Position numbers and translations under genes: made by a program | The notes under the pieces: model-generated | The model's database searches: none | Told to the model about the DNA's origin: nothing | The model's input: only the letters and a program-made list of their open reading frames with translations | Source of the DNA: Kineosporiaceae bacterium SCSIO 59966 | Lineage (GTDB): Bacteria > Actinomycetota > Actinomycetes > Actinomycetales > SCSIO-59966 | DNA: 64,000 nt | NCBI GenBank assembly: GCA_020881835.1 | Contig: CP052876.1 | Location: 2,294,001 to 2,358,000 of the forward strand | Reading direction: 5' to 3' | Part shown: positions 8,365 through 17,534 of the stretch, piece by piece | How the letters are laid out: each line of letters begins with the position of its first letter | Position numbering within the stretch: position 1 is the first letter of the stretch

Positions 8365-9618
8365 TCACACCCCCGACCGGGGCGCCAGCAGCCGGGCGAG
8401 GTCGACGCCGGCACGGAGGAACCGGTCCTCGTGCGGCGGAAACCCTTGCGCCCGAACAAGACGCCCCTCCCGGGTGACGAAGAGGTCTGCCGTCTCGACG
8501 ACGTCGTCCTCGGTCCTGCCTGGCACGGCGACGATCTCACGCACCACGCGCCGACCGTCCGGCTCCATCGTCACGTGCACGACGAGGTCGATGGACGACG
8601 CGACGGTCGGCACGACGAACCGCGAGGAGACGTTCTCGCCGGCCAGCAAGGGCAGGGTGCACATCTTCGTGATGGCCTCACGGGCAGAGTTGGCGTGGAC
8701 AGAGGCCATGCCGGGCAGCCCACTGTTGAGAGCGATGAGCAGATCCAGGCTCTCTGCCTGACGGACCTCCCCCACGATGATCCGGTTCGGGCGCATGCGC
8801 AGGGCCTCCTTCACGAGCCGGCGCAGCGGGATCTCTCCGGTCCCCTCCAGGCTGGCCTGACGGCACTGCATCCCGACGACGTCCCGCAGGGGCACCTTGA
8901 GCTCGAACACCTCCTCGCACGTGATCACCCGCTCGCGCGGTGGGACGGAGGCGGCGAGGCAGTTGAGCATCGTCGTCTTACCCGCCTGGGTGCCCCCGGA
9001 GACGAGGATGTTCAGCCCGGCGGCGACGGCGGCGTCCAGGAACTCCGCGGCATGCGCAGTGAGCGTGCCCAGCCCTACCAGCTCGTCGAGCCGGGAGGCT
9101 CGGACGACGAACTTGCGGATGTTGACGGCCCAGTGCTCACGGGTGACGTCGGGGATGACGACGTGCAGGCGGCTGCCGTCCGGCAGCATGGCGTCGACGA
9201 ACGGCGTGCTGAGGTCGACCCGCCGGCCGGACGTCTTGAGCATCCGCTCCACCAGGTCGCGCACCTGGTCGGGTCGCAGGATCGTCGTGGTGAGCTCCGG
9301 CTGGCCGTTGCGAGCGACGAACACCTTGCCCGGCTCGTTGATCCACAGCTCCTCGACCTGCGGGTCGTCCAGGTAGCGCTGCAACGGCCCGAAACCGGCG
9401 ACAGAGTCCAGGACAGACCGCACGACGTCCTGCGGCAGCGGCGGCAGGTGACCGGTCAAGGACCGCTCGTCGTAGTCGGCCACGGCGTCCTCGACGAGCC
9501 GGCGCATGGCCACCGGGTCCCGTAGCGGGTCGAGCCCGCGCCGGCGGACGAGCTCGCGCACCTCGTCCTCGACGATCGCCACCGCGTCCACGACTTCCCC
9601 GTTCGTCGCTCTCCGCAA
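8365..9618 (-). CDS. tadA: TadA/CpaF-type pilus assembly ATPase
   Basis: A 417-residue secretion ATPase. Walker A is SGGTQAGKT (~residue 208), the Walker B-like motif is RIIVGEVR (~278) and the His box is MASVHANSA (~300); arginine-rich motifs lie between. Length fits CpaF/TadA. The TTG start at 9618 is uncertain; GTG codons a few residues downstream are alternatives. The order tadA-tadB-tadC-flp-tadE-tadE/G equals M. tuberculosis Rv3659c-Rv3654c, but the Rv3660c (CpaE/ssd) homologue usually next to it is absent, replaced by a repeat-bearing intergenic stretch. Bases 9171-9495 of the gene are duplicated at 2921-4888. Confidence 0.92.
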   Translation of the reverse strand: MRRATNGEVVDAVAIVEDEVRELVRRRGLDPLRDPVAMRRLVEDAVADYDERSLTGHLPPLPQDVVRSVLDSVAGFGPLQRYLDDPQVEELWINEPGKVFVARNGQPELTTTILRPDQVRDLVERMLKTSGRRVDLSTPFVDAMLPDGSRLHVVIPDVTREHWAVNIRKFVVRASRLDELVGLGTLTAHAAEFLDAAVAAGLNILVSGGTQAGKTTMLNCLAASVPPRERVITCEEVFELKVPLRDVVGMQCRQASLEGTGEIPLRRLVKEALRMRPNRIIVGEVRQAESLDLLIALNSGLPGMASVHANSAREAITKMCTLPLLAGENVSSRFVVPTVASSIDLVVHVTMEPDGRRVVREIVAVPGRTEDDVVETADLFVTREGRLVRAQGFPPHEDRFLRAGVDLARLLAPRSGV

Positions 9619-9712
9619 CCCCGAGGCGGCAGAGTAGGGCGAATCACCGGTCCGCGGGAGTCCCCCTGTGGATAACGCGATGACGCCTCCTGATCACCGC
9701 GGCCTGCGCCGT

Positions 9713-9781
9713 CTCGCACAGAATGCTGGATTCCGCACCCGTTCACCGGCGTGTTGCGCCACCAACCCAGCATTCTGCGAG
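9713..9781. repeat. Inverted repeat, intergenic hairpin element
   Basis: The left arm CTCGCACAGAATGCTGG (9713-9729) and right arm CCAGCATTCTGCGAG (9767-9781) are complementary apart from a two-base insertion, with a loop of about 37 bases. It sits between divergent tadA and ccr, so it is not a terminator of either gene. Confidence 0.75.
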
Positions 9782-9789
9782 CGGGCCAG

Positions 9790-9848
9790 GGTGGCGGGAT
9801 TGCATGATCACGAGGGGTGGGGTGGCGGGATTGCATGATCACGAGGGG
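9790..9848. repeat. Two tandem copies of a GGTGGCGGGA-TGATCACG element
   Basis: GGTGGCGGGATTG, CA, TGATCACGAGGGG begins at 9790 and again at 9821, a 31-base period. A third, diverged copy is at 49376-49401, also directly after an intergenic inverted repeat. The TGATCA core is palindromic. Confidence 0.8.
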
Positions 9849-9969
9849 GTGGGGGTGGTGGGGGGCGTACCGGGAGAGACCTACGTCACCGGTGCGAGCC
9901 CCTCGCGGTGGGGGCTACGCGTCAGTAGCCTCCGGTCACCACGACGCCGACACAGTCAGGGAGCCCGCC

Positions 9970-11307
9970 GTGCAGCACATCCTCGACGCCATCCTGTCCG
10001 GTACCGCGACGAGCGAGGACTACGCCGCCCTCGACGTCCCCGACCACTACCGCGCGGTCACCGTGCACAAGGACGAGGTCGACATGTTCGCCGGCCTGCC
10101 GGCGCAGGAGAAGGACCCGCGCCGCTCGCTGCACGTCGAGGACGTCCCGACCCCCGAGCTCGGCCCCGGCGAGGCCCTGGTCGCCGTCATGGCCAGCGCG
10201 ATCAACTACAACACCGTGTGGACGTCGATCTTCGAGCCGGTGTCGACGTTCGGCTTCCTCGAGCGCTACGGACGCACCTCGCCGCTGGCCAAGCGGCACG
10301 ACCTGCCCTACCACGTCATCGGCTCCGACCTGGCCGGGGTCGTGCTGCGCACCGGCCCGGGGGTGCACGCCTGGAAGCCCGGCGACGAGGTCGTCGCGCA
10401 CTGCCTGTCGGTCGAGCTCGAGCGCCCCGAGGGCCACAACGACACGATGATGGACCCCGAGCAGCGGATCTGGGGCTTCGAGACGAACTTCGGCGGCCTG
10501 GCCGAGCTCGCGCTCGTCAAGGCGAACCAGCTCATGCCCAAGCCGGCCCACCTGACCTGGGAGGAGGCCGCGAGCCCGGGCCTGGTGAACTCCACCGCCT
10601 ACCGCCAGCTGATCTCCCGCAACGGCGCCGGCCTCAAGCTCGGCGACACCGTCCTGATCTGGGGTGCCTCCGGCGGTCTCGGCTCGTACGCCACCCAGCT
10701 GGCGCTGGCCGCCGGCGCCACCCCGGTGTGCGTGGTCTCCAGCGCTGAGAAGGCCGACATCTGCCGGGCGATGGGCGCCGACCTCGTCATCGACCGCAAG
10801 GCCGAGGAGTTCCGGTTCTGGAAGGACGAGACCACCCAGGACCCGCGGGAGTGGAAGCGCTTCGGCACCCGGATCCGGGAGCTCACCGGTGGCCGGGACG
10901 TCGACATCGTCTTCGAGCACCCGGGCCGGGAGACGTTCGGGGCAAGTGTCTACGTCGCCCGCCGCGGCGGCACCATCGTCACGTGCGCCTCGACGTCCGG
11001 GTTCTGGCACGAGTACGACAACCGCTACCTGTGGATGAACCTCAAGCGGATCGTCGGCTCCCACTTCGCCAACTACCGCGAGGCGTGGGAGGCCAACGAC
11101 CTCATCGCCCGCGGGCTCATCCACCCGACGCTGAGCCGGAGCTACCCCCTCGAGCAGACCGGGCAGGCGACCTACGACGTCCACCGCAACCTGCACCAGG
11201 GCAAGGTGGGCGTGCTGGCCCTCGCGCCACAGGAGGGTCTGGGTGTCCGGGACCCGGAGCTACGCGCCCGCCACGAGCAGGAGATCAACCGGTTCCGCAA
11301 CGTGTGA
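9970..11307 (+). CDS. ccr: Crotonyl-CoA carboxylase/reductase
   Basis: A 445-residue enzyme that reductively carboxylates crotonyl-CoA with NADPH and CO2 to (2S)-ethylmalonyl-CoA, the key step of the ethylmalonyl-CoA pathway. It starts MQHILDAILSGTATSEDYAAL, the family N-terminus. The MDR Rossmann motif is WGASGGLGSYATQLA. The residues known to hold CO2 in CCRs are visible: Asn in AINYNTVW, Phe-Glu in WGFETNFGG and His in FEHPGRETFG, which separates it from simple enoyl reductases. The GTG start at 9970 has a GGGAG site. Hbd, ethylmalonyl-CoA mutase and a cobalamin adenosyltransferase follow within 13.6 kb. Confidence 0.95.
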   Translation: MQHILDAILSGTATSEDYAALDVPDHYRAVTVHKDEVDMFAGLPAQEKDPRRSLHVEDVPTPELGPGEALVAVMASAINYNTVWTSIFEPVSTFGFLERYGRTSPLAKRHDLPYHVIGSDLAGVVLRTGPGVHAWKPGDEVVAHCLSVELERPEGHNDTMMDPEQRIWGFETNFGGLAELALVKANQLMPKPAHLTWEEAASPGLVNSTAYRQLISRNGAGLKLGDTVLIWGASGGLGSYATQLALAAGATPVCVVSSAEKADICRAMGADLVIDRKAEEFRFWKDETTQDPREWKRFGTRIRELTGGRDVDIVFEHPGRETFGASVYVARRGGTIVTCASTSGFWHEYDNRYLWMNLKRIVGSHFANYREAWEANDLIARGLIHPTLSRSYPLEQTGQATYDVHRNLHQGKVGVLALAPQEGLGVRDPELRARHEQEINRFRNV

Positions 11308-11339
11308 CGCGCCGACGCCGCCGCACGCCCCGCGGTCGC

Positions 11340-11345
11340 TAGGGT
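11340..11345 (+). promoter_or_regulatory. Leaderless-type -10 box (TAGGGT)
   Basis: TAGGGT ends seven bases before the GTG at 11353 and no ribosome site is present, so this gene probably has a leaderless mRNA. Confidence 0.5.
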
Positions 11346-11352
11346 CACGCTC

Positions 11353-12741
11353 GTGAACGAGGACGGCGGCGGCCGGGTGCGGCGCTGGCGCGAGCGCGTC
11401 CGCCGGCTGCGGGCCGCCGTCCCGGCGCGGCCGCGTCCCACGGGCTACCCCCGTCCCCCGCGCGCCGCCCGCAGACAGGCGGTGACCGGGGTGCCGACGC
11501 TCGACGCCCTGCTCAACCCCCCGCCGGACGACGCCGGTGGGGAGCCGGCCGACGCGGACACACGTTCCCCGGGCATCGCTGGCGACGACCCGGACGCCGC
11601 GGCCGCGACCTCGGACGGCCCCCCCACCCTGGGCCCGGACACCGGCCGGCCGGAGCGTCGGCGGGGCCGCTTCGGACCACCCGGCGAGCCGATCAACCGC
11701 GGCCACCCGTTCTACGTCGGCTTCGTCGGCGCCATCGGCGTCCTCGTCGCGTGGGGTCTGGTCAACCTGCTCGGCGCGATGTCCTCGGTGCTGACGCTCG
11801 TCGTGATCTCCCTGTTCCTCGCCCTCGGCCTGGACCCCGTCGTCGCGGGGATGCAGAACCGTGGGGTGCCGCGCGGGGCGGCGATCGCGCTCGTGTTCGT
11901 CGGCCTGCTGGCCGTGTTCACCGCGTTCATCTCCTCCGTCATCCCGCCGGTGGTCAACCAGGCGGCCGAGATCGCCGCGTCCGCCCCGCAGTACGTCGAG
12001 CAGGTCTCGCAGTACCTCCAGCGCTCGGAGTGGGTCAACGAGCTCGACCAGGAGTACGGCGTCACCGACCGCGTGCTCACCGAGCTGGAGTCGGTGCTGG
12101 CCAGCGGGCAGACGGTGACGACCATCTTCGGCGGCATCTTCGGAGCCGGCCAGGCCGTGGTGTCGGGGGTGTTCAGCACGGTCACCGTGCTCGTGCTGAC
12201 GTTGTACTTCCTTGCCTCGCTCAACGGCATGAAGTCCATGACCTACGCCCTCGTACCGGCGTCGCGACGCCGCCGCGTCCAGCTGCTCGGCGACGAGATC
12301 ACCCGCCGCATCGGCGGGTTCGTCGGCGGTCAGCTGCTGCTGGCCGCCATCAACGGGCTGCTCAGCTGGATCGTCCTGACGGTGTTGGGCATCCCCTACG
12401 CCGAGGCCCTCGCCTTCGCTGTCGGCGTGCTCGGCGTCGTCCCTCTCGTCGGAGCGACGCTCGGCGCCGTCATCGTCGTCATCGCGGCGCTGTTCACGTC
12501 CCTGACGTCGGCGCTGATCCTGACCGCCTACTACATCGCCTACCAGCAGTTCGAGAACTACGTCCTGGCGCCACGGGTGATGGCCCGCACCGTCTCCGCA
12601 CCGGGCGGGGTGATCCTCGTCGCGGCGCTCGCCGGCGGCAGCCTGCTGGGGATCGTCGGCGCCCTCATCGCGATCCCGCTGGCGGCCGGGCTGCTGCTCA
12701 TCGTCGAAGAGGTCGTCATCCCGCAGCAGAACCGGGCCTGA
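11353..12741 (+). CDS. AI-2E family (PerM-like) transporter
   Basis: A 462-residue protein with a ~115-residue Arg/Pro/Asp-rich cytoplasmic N-terminus, then about eight membrane segments in the AI-2E/PerM arrangement: a first pair (FVGAIGVLVAWGLVNLL), a large soluble loop (residues ~205-260), and the C-terminal block with QQFENYVLAPRVMARTVS, the most conserved family motif. Family members export small molecules; the actual substrate is not known here. It ends 26 bases inside the convergent hydrolase gene. Confidence 0.83.
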   Translation: MNEDGGGRVRRWRERVRRLRAAVPARPRPTGYPRPPRAARRQAVTGVPTLDALLNPPPDDAGGEPADADTRSPGIAGDDPDAAAATSDGPPTLGPDTGRPERRRGRFGPPGEPINRGHPFYVGFVGAIGVLVAWGLVNLLGAMSSVLTLVVISLFLALGLDPVVAGMQNRGVPRGAAIALVFVGLLAVFTAFISSVIPPVVNQAAEIAASAPQYVEQVSQYLQRSEWVNELDQEYGVTDRVLTELESVLASGQTVTTIFGGIFGAGQAVVSGVFSTVTVLVLTLYFLASLNGMKSMTYALVPASRRRRVQLLGDEITRRIGGFVGGQLLLAAINGLLSWIVLTVLGIPYAEALAFAVGVLGVVPLVGATLGAVIVVIAALFTSLTSALILTAYYIAYQQFENYVLAPRVMARTVSAPGGVILVAALAGGSLLGIVGALIAIPLAAGLLLIVEEVVIPQQNRA

Positions 12742-13483
12742 GGTCGTCCACGATCTCGTAGTCGCCCGCCCACGTCGTCGGCAACGGCGACGCCGCGGGG
12801 TTGACCCGGGCGACGATCTCGTCGAGCACCCGGCGCACCTGCGCCTCCCCCACCCACAGGTGCCGGGCGTTCTCGACCACGACGACCTCGGCCTGGGTCA
12901 GCGGGGCGAAGCCCTTCCGGGCGGGCCCCGGCGGCAGGAAGTCGTCGTGCTCGGGGACGAGGGCGAGCACCGGCTTGCCCGAGTCGGCCCACCGTCGCAG
13001 GTCCTCCGGGCCGGAGTACCGCAGGGGCGGCGAGAGCAGGATGGCACCCTCGACGGACGGGTCGCAGCCGTGCCGCAGGGCGAGGTCGGTGCCGAACGAC
13101 CAGCCGACGAGCCAGCGCCGCGGCAGGTCGTGGAACTCCGCGTACTCGATCGCCGCCGCCACGTCGAAACGCTCGCCGTCCCCGCCCTCGAAGTGCCCCT
13201 CGCTCGTCCCCCGAGGACTGCTGACTCCCCGCAGGTTGAACCGCAGGACGGCGAGGTCGGCCAGCGCCGGGAGCCGCCAGGCGGCCTTGCGGAAGACGTG
13301 GCTGTCCATGAACCCACCGTGGGTGGGCAGCGGGTGCAGCGTGATGAGGGTGGCCACGGGGTCCCGGTCCAGCGGCAGGGCCAGCTCGCCGACGAGCGTC
13401 AGCCCGTCGGCGGTGTGCAATTCGATGTCCTCCCGGCGGGCGGGCAGGACGGTGTTCGACCGGATCCGGATGGGTTCGCTCAT
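12716..13483 (-). CDS. Alpha/beta hydrolase
   Basis: A 255-residue hydrolase with nucleophile elbow GWSFG (~residue 125), the acid in PEHDDFL (~185) and the catalytic His in NARHLWVG (~215). The N-terminus HPLPTHGGFMDSHVF and the RFNLRGV motif are those of the dienelactone-hydrolase-like CocE/NonD subgroup often listed as 'alpha/beta hydrolase' in actinobacteria. Substrate unknown. It overlaps the transporter gene by 26 bases at the 3' ends. Confidence 0.8.
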   Translation of the reverse strand: MSEPIRIRSNTVLPARREDIELHTADGLTLVGELALPLDRDPVATLITLHPLPTHGGFMDSHVFRKAAWRLPALADLAVLRFNLRGVSSPRGTSEGHFEGGDGERFDVAAAIEYAEFHDLPRRWLVGWSFGTDLALRHGCDPSVEGAILLSPPLRYSGPEDLRRWADSGKPVLALVPEHDDFLPPGPARKGFAPLTQAEVVVVENARHLWVGEAQVRRVLDEIVARVNPAASPLPTTWAGDYEIVDDLRPGSAAG

Positions 13484-13521
13484 CGCTGCGGCAGCCTACC
13501 GACGCCTGGCTCCGGTCGTGC

Positions 13522-13848
13522 TCAGCGCCGGGGGCGCCGCCGGGACCGGGCCTGCCAGCAGGGCCGGTGCCAGTGCCGGCGGTCGGCGACGGCGCTGTCC
13601 TCACCGAGCAGGTCGTCGGCGGGCCAGACGACGAGGTGCGCCACCCCCGGCGGGATCTCCTGGTCGCACCCGGGGCACCGGTAGGTCTTCGTCGACCCGG
13701 CGCCGCTGACCGGCCGGACGAACCACTCCCGGCCGTCCCCGCCCTGGCGGCGGGGCGCCGATCCGAGCGCCCGCTCGACGTCGAGCGGGGCGGGCCGGGC
13801 CGCGGGCGCGCGCCGGCCGCCGCGACGGGGGCGGTTGCTGCGGGGCAC
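13522..13848 (-). CDS. Small zinc-finger-like protein of unknown function
   Basis: A 108-residue basic protein with strongly Arg-rich termini. The middle contains YRCPGCDQEIPPGVAHLVVW and RRHWHRPCW, so Cys-X2-Cys plus a later His-X-His/Cys set could bind one zinc ion. This pattern is found in an uncharacterised conserved actinobacterial family. It is transcribed away from the neighbouring hydrolase start with a 38-base gap. Role unknown; nucleic acid binding is plausible from charge only. Confidence 0.65.
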   Translation of the reverse strand: MPRSNRPRRGGRRAPAARPAPLDVERALGSAPRRQGGDGREWFVRPVSGAGSTKTYRCPGCDQEIPPGVAHLVVWPADDLLGEDSAVADRRHWHRPCWQARSRRRPRR

Positions 13849-13893
13849 GCACCGATTGTGACGCAGGGCGATGACGGGACTGACCGTCCCGCG

Positions 13894-15672
13894 TCAGGCG
13901 TAGGTGCGGAAGCCGCGACCGGTCTTGCGGCCGAGGTAGCCGGCCATGACGAGCTGCTCGAGCAGCGGTGAGGGGGCGAAGCCCGGTTCGCGGAACTCCA
14001 GGTACAGCTGCCGCTCGATCGCGAGGGCCACGTCGAGTCCGACGACGTCGAGGACCTCGAAGGGACCCATCGGGTAGCCGGTGCCCTTCTTCATCGCCAG
14101 GTCGATGTCGTCGGCGCTGGCGTAGTGCGCCTGGAGCATCTTCACCGCGTCGTTGAGGTAGGGGAACAGCAGGGCGTTGACGATGAACCCGGCGCGGTCG
14201 CCGCAGGTCACCGGGTGCTTGCCGATCCGGCGGCACAGGTCCACGACGGTGGCGGTGACGTCGTCCGCGGTGGAGACGGTGTGGACGACCTCGACGAGCC
14301 GCATCACCGGGGCGGGGTTGAAGAAGTGCATGCCGATGACGTCGCGCGGACGCTCGGTGGCCGCCGCGCACTCGACCACCGGCAGCGAGGACGTCGTGGT
14401 GGCCAGGACGGCGCCGGGCCGGCAGATCTCGTCGAGGTTGGAGAACAGCGCCTGCTTGACGCTGAGCTCCTCGACCACGGCCTCCACGACGAGGTCCACG
14501 TCGCGCAGGTCCTCCAGGTCGGTGCTGCCGGTGAACCGGGCCAGGGCGGCGTCCCGCTCGTCCTCGGAGAGCTTGCCGCGCTGGACGGCCTTCTCCAGGC
14601 TCTTCGTCATCGCCGCGACCACCCCGGCGATCTTCTCCTGACCGCGGGCGACGAGGACGACGTCCAGACCGGCCTTGGCGAACACCTCGGCGATGCCGGT
14701 CGCCATCGTCCCGGAGCCCACGACGCCGACCCGGCGGACGTCGCGCAGCCTCGTCCCGGCCGGCGGCTCGCCCGAGGGGGTGAGCTCGTCGGGGACGACC
14801 TGGGAGGAGCCCGGCTCGGCGTAGGTGTAGAAGCCGCGGCCGCTCTTGCGGCCCTTGAGACCGGCGGTGACCATCTGCTTGAGGATGGGGCTCGGCGCGT
14901 GCAGCCGGTCACGGCCCTGCTTGTACATCGTGTCCAGGATCTCGTAGGCGGTGTCGAGGCCGATGAGGTCCATCAGCGCCAGCGGGCCCATCGGGTAGCC
15001 GGCGCCGAGCTGCATCGCCGCGTCGATGTCCTCGCGGGTGGCGTACCGCGACTCGTACATCGACACCGCGTGGTTGAGGTAGCCGAACAGCAGCGCGTTG
15101 GCGATGAAGCCGGCCTTGTCCCCGACGACGACCGGCTCCTTGCCCAGGCGACGGGCCAGCTCGACGACGTCGGCGACGACGTCCTCCTCGGTGACGACGG
15201 TCCGCACCACCTCGACGAACGGCAGCACCGGGGCGGGGTTGAAGAAGTGCATGCCGACGACGCGGCGCGGGTTGTGCGTGGCGACGGAGATCTCGGTGAC
15301 CGACAGGCTCGAGGTGTTCGTGGCGAGGATCGCGTCGGCGGACACGATCGAGTCGAGCTTGCCGAAGATCTCCCGCTTGAGGTCCAGGTGCTCGGGCACC
15401 GCCTCGATGACGAGGTCGGTGCCGGCGAGGTCCTCCAGCGCGGTGGTGAAGGAGATCCGCCCGAGCAGCGCCGCCTGGTCCTCCTCGCTGAGCTTGCCGC
15501 GGCGCACGGCGCGCCCGGTGGACTGCTCGACGTGGGCGCGGCCGGCCTGCACGGCGGCGTCGTCCACCTCGACGGCGACGACGGCCAGCCCGGTTCGGGC
15601 CAGCACCTCGACGATGCCGGACCCCATCGTGCCGAGGCCGACCACACCGACCGTGCTGATCTCGCGGGCCAT
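13894..15672 (-). CDS. 3-hydroxybutyryl-CoA dehydrogenase, tandem-fused (two full copies)
   Basis: A 592-residue protein made of two complete ~290-residue 3-hydroxyacyl-CoA dehydrogenases joined by a linker near residue 300 ([13 protein letters not shown]). Each half has the NAD fold ([12 protein letters not shown] and [12 protein letters not shown]), the catalytic His block MHFFNPAPV and a C-terminal [12 protein letters not shown] or [12 protein letters not shown] end. It oxidises 3-hydroxybutyryl-CoA or runs in reverse, which in the ethylmalonyl-CoA pathway supplies crotonyl-CoA precursors to Ccr. The ATG at 15672 is fixed by GGAGG seven bases upstream. It is divergent from nucS. Confidence 0.9.
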   Translation of the reverse strand: MAREISTVGVVGLGTMGSGIVEVLARTGLAVVAVEVDDAAVQAGRAHVEQSTGRAVRRGKLSEEDQAALLGRISFTTALEDLAGTDLVIEAVPEHLDLKREIFGKLDSIVSADAILATNTSSLSVTEISVATHNPRRVVGMHFFNPAPVLPFVEVVRTVVTEEDVVADVVELARRLGKEPVVVGDKAGFIANALLFGYLNHAVSMYESRYATREDIDAAMQLGAGYPMGPLALMDLIGLDTAYEILDTMYKQGRDRLHAPSPILKQMVTAGLKGRKSGRGFYTYAEPGSSQVVPDELTPSGEPPAGTRLRDVRRVGVVGSGTMATGIAEVFAKAGLDVVLVARGQEKIAGVVAAMTKSLEKAVQRGKLSEDERDAALARFTGSTDLEDLRDVDLVVEAVVEELSVKQALFSNLDEICRPGAVLATTTSSLPVVECAAATERPRDVIGMHFFNPAPVMRLVEVVHTVSTADDVTATVVDLCRRIGKHPVTCGDRAGFIVNALLFPYLNDAVKMLQAHYASADDIDLAMKKGTGYPMGPFEVLDVVGLDVALAIERQLYLEFREPGFAPSPLLEQLVMAGYLGRKTGRGFRTYA

Positions 15673-15798
15673 GACGTCCTCCGGGAGTGCGTTGCGTTCT
15701 CGTGGCGGGACCGGCGCTGCCGGCCGCGGGTACGGGCATCCTCGCAGAGGCCGGGCCGGCGCAGAACCGTGCGCTCGGTCACCCGCGCCCGACGACGG

Positions 15799-15804
15799 TA
15801 GCCT
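15799..15804 (+). promoter_or_regulatory. Leaderless-type -10 box of nucS (TAGCCT)
   Basis: TAGCCT lies seven bases before the GTG at 15812, with no ribosome site between, supporting that start. Confidence 0.5.
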
Positions 15805-15811
15805 CCGCGCC

Positions 15812-16507
15812 GTGCGCCTGGTCATCGCCCGCTGCTCGGTGGACTACGTGGGCCGGCTCACCGCCCACCTCCCGCTGGCCGCCCGGCTGCTCGTCGTCAA
15901 GGCGGACGGAAGCGTGCTCGTGCACTCCGACGGCGGCTCCTACAAGCCGCTGAACTGGATGAGCCCGCCGTGCTCGCTGACCGTCGCCGAGCCGGCGCCC
16001 GAGGACGCCGCCGCCGGCGTGGAGCAGGTGTGGACGGTGCAGGCGGCCCGCAGCGAGGACCGCCTCGTCGTCCGCGTGCACGAGGTGCTGCACTCCTCCC
16101 AGCACGACCTGGGCGTCGACCCCGGTCTGGTCAAGGACGGCGTCGAGGCGCACCTGCAGCGCCTGCTGGCCGAGCAGATCTCCACCCTCGGCGAGGGGTA
16201 CACCCTCGTGCGCCGGGAGTACCCGACGGCGATCGGTCCGGTCGACATCCTGGCCCGGGACGCGCGCGGGGCGACGGTGGCGGTCGAGATCAAGCGCCGC
16301 GGCGAGATCGACGGCGTGGAGCAGCTGACCCGGTACCTCGAGCTGCTGAACCGGGACCCCCGGCTGGCGCCGGTGACGGGGGTGCTCGCGGCGCAGGAGA
16401 TCCGCCCGCAGGCACGGGTGCTCGCCCAGGACCGCGGGATCCGCTGCGTGACGCTCGACTACGACGCGTTGCGCGGCGTGGACGACGTGGCGTCCAGGCT
16501 CTTCTGA
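15812..16507 (+). CDS. nucS: NucS/EndoMS mismatch-specific endonuclease
   Basis: A 231-residue nuclease starting [21 protein letters not shown], the NucS N-terminal DNA-binding domain. The C-terminal nuclease domain shows [10 protein letters not shown] and [17 protein letters not shown], the D...E-X-K active site, and [10 protein letters not shown]. NucS provides the non-canonical mismatch repair of actinobacteria, which lack MutS/MutL. Length is typical. Divergent from the Hbd fusion with a 139-base shared upstream region. Confidence 0.95.
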   Translation: MRLVIARCSVDYVGRLTAHLPLAARLLVVKADGSVLVHSDGGSYKPLNWMSPPCSLTVAEPAPEDAAAGVEQVWTVQAARSEDRLVVRVHEVLHSSQHDLGVDPGLVKDGVEAHLQRLLAEQISTLGEGYTLVRREYPTAIGPVDILARDARGATVAVEIKRRGEIDGVEQLTRYLELLNRDPRLAPVTGVLAAQEIRPQARVLAQDRGIRCVTLDYDALRGVDDVASRLF

Positions 16508-16552
16508 GCACCGACGGCTGACAGTCCGCCGGACGGCGGGCATGCTGGCCCG

Positions 16553-17509
16553 GTGACCCAGCGTGTGATCGTCGTCGGGGCCGGAGTGATCGGCCTGTCC
16601 TGCGCCGTCCGCCTGGCCGAGGCCGGGTTCGACGCCCACGTCCTGGCCCGCGAGCTGCCGCTGGAGACGACGTCCGCGGTGGCCGGCGCGCTCTGGTTCC
16701 CCTACCGGGCCGAGCCGGCCGCCGACGTCGCCCGCTGGGGGCGCGTCACACTCGAGGAGCTGCTGCGGCTCGCGGTCGCCGAGGAGGAGGCGGGTGTCCT
16801 GGTCCGGGACGGCGTCCTGCTGCACCACACCCCGCCGCAGCGGCCGTCGTGGGCCGACGCCGTCTCGGACCTCACCTCCCTGCACCCGGTCACCGACCCG
16901 GCGCCCGGTTACCGGCACGGGCTCGCCGCGCGGTTGCCGCTCGTCGACATGGGCCGCTACCTGCCGTGGCTGCAGGCCCGCCTGGAGCGGGCCGGCGGCA
17001 CCGTCACCCGGATGCCGCTGCCGGCGCTGCCCGAGCGCGGTGTCGTCGTCAACGCGACCGGGGTGGCCGCCCGGGCGGTCGCCGCCGACCCGCTGGTGCA
17101 CCCGGTCCGCGGCCAGGTCGTCGTCCTGGAGAACCCCGGCCTGGACCGGTGGCTCGTCGATGACGAGGAGACCCCGGACGGCCGGCTCGTGTACGTGCTG
17201 CCGCGCACGGACACCGTCGTCGTCGGTGGCTGCGCGGTCGAGGACGACTGGGACCCGGTGCCGGACCCGGACCTGGCCCAGGCCGTCCTCGCCCGTGCCA
17301 CCGAGGTCGAACCGCGCCTGCGCGGCGCCCGCGTGCTGGCCCACCGGGTGGGCCTGCGGCCCGCCCGCTCCGCGGTTCGCCTCGAGACGACCCACTCGGA
17401 CGAGGGCACGGTCGTGCACTGCTACGGCCACGGCGGCGCCGGGGTGACCCTGTCGTGGGGATGCGCCGACGAGGTGCTCGAGCAGGTTCGCGCCGCCACC
17501 GGGCACTGA
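16553..17509 (+). CDS. D-amino-acid oxidase family FAD enzyme
   Basis: A 318-residue FAD protein with the N-terminal dinucleotide motif VIVVGAGVIGLSCAVRLAEAG, the GVVVNATGVAA block, and the C-terminal HCYGHGGAGVTLSWGCA signature of D-amino-acid oxidases. The residues before the end that bind the substrate carboxylate (a Tyr and an Arg, here VGLRPARSAVRLE) are present. It would oxidise D-amino acids to 2-oxo acids with H2O2; exact substrate unknown. GTG start with no strong ribosome site. Confidence 0.87.
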   Translation: MTQRVIVVGAGVIGLSCAVRLAEAGFDAHVLARELPLETTSAVAGALWFPYRAEPAADVARWGRVTLEELLRLAVAEEEAGVLVRDGVLLHHTPPQRPSWADAVSDLTSLHPVTDPAPGYRHGLAARLPLVDMGRYLPWLQARLERAGGTVTRMPLPALPERGVVVNATGVAARAVAADPLVHPVRGQVVVLENPGLDRWLVDDEETPDGRLVYVLPRTDTVVVGGCAVEDDWDPVPDPDLAQAVLARATEVEPRLRGARVLAHRVGLRPARSAVRLETTHSDEGTVVHCYGHGGAGVTLSWGCADEVLEQVRAATGH

Positions 17510-17534
17510 CGGCACGCAGGGTGCTGAGCGGCAC

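Larger units (their letters stand above)
9619..9969. other. 351-base intergenic region with inverted and tandem repeats
   Basis: No gene is visible. It contains a long inverted repeat (9713-9732 with 9764-9781) followed by two tandem copies of a GGTGGCGGGA...TGATCACG element, annotated separately, and then the ccr promoter area with a TAGCCT hexamer near 9926 and a GGGAG ribosome site before the GTG at 9970. Confidence 0.7.
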
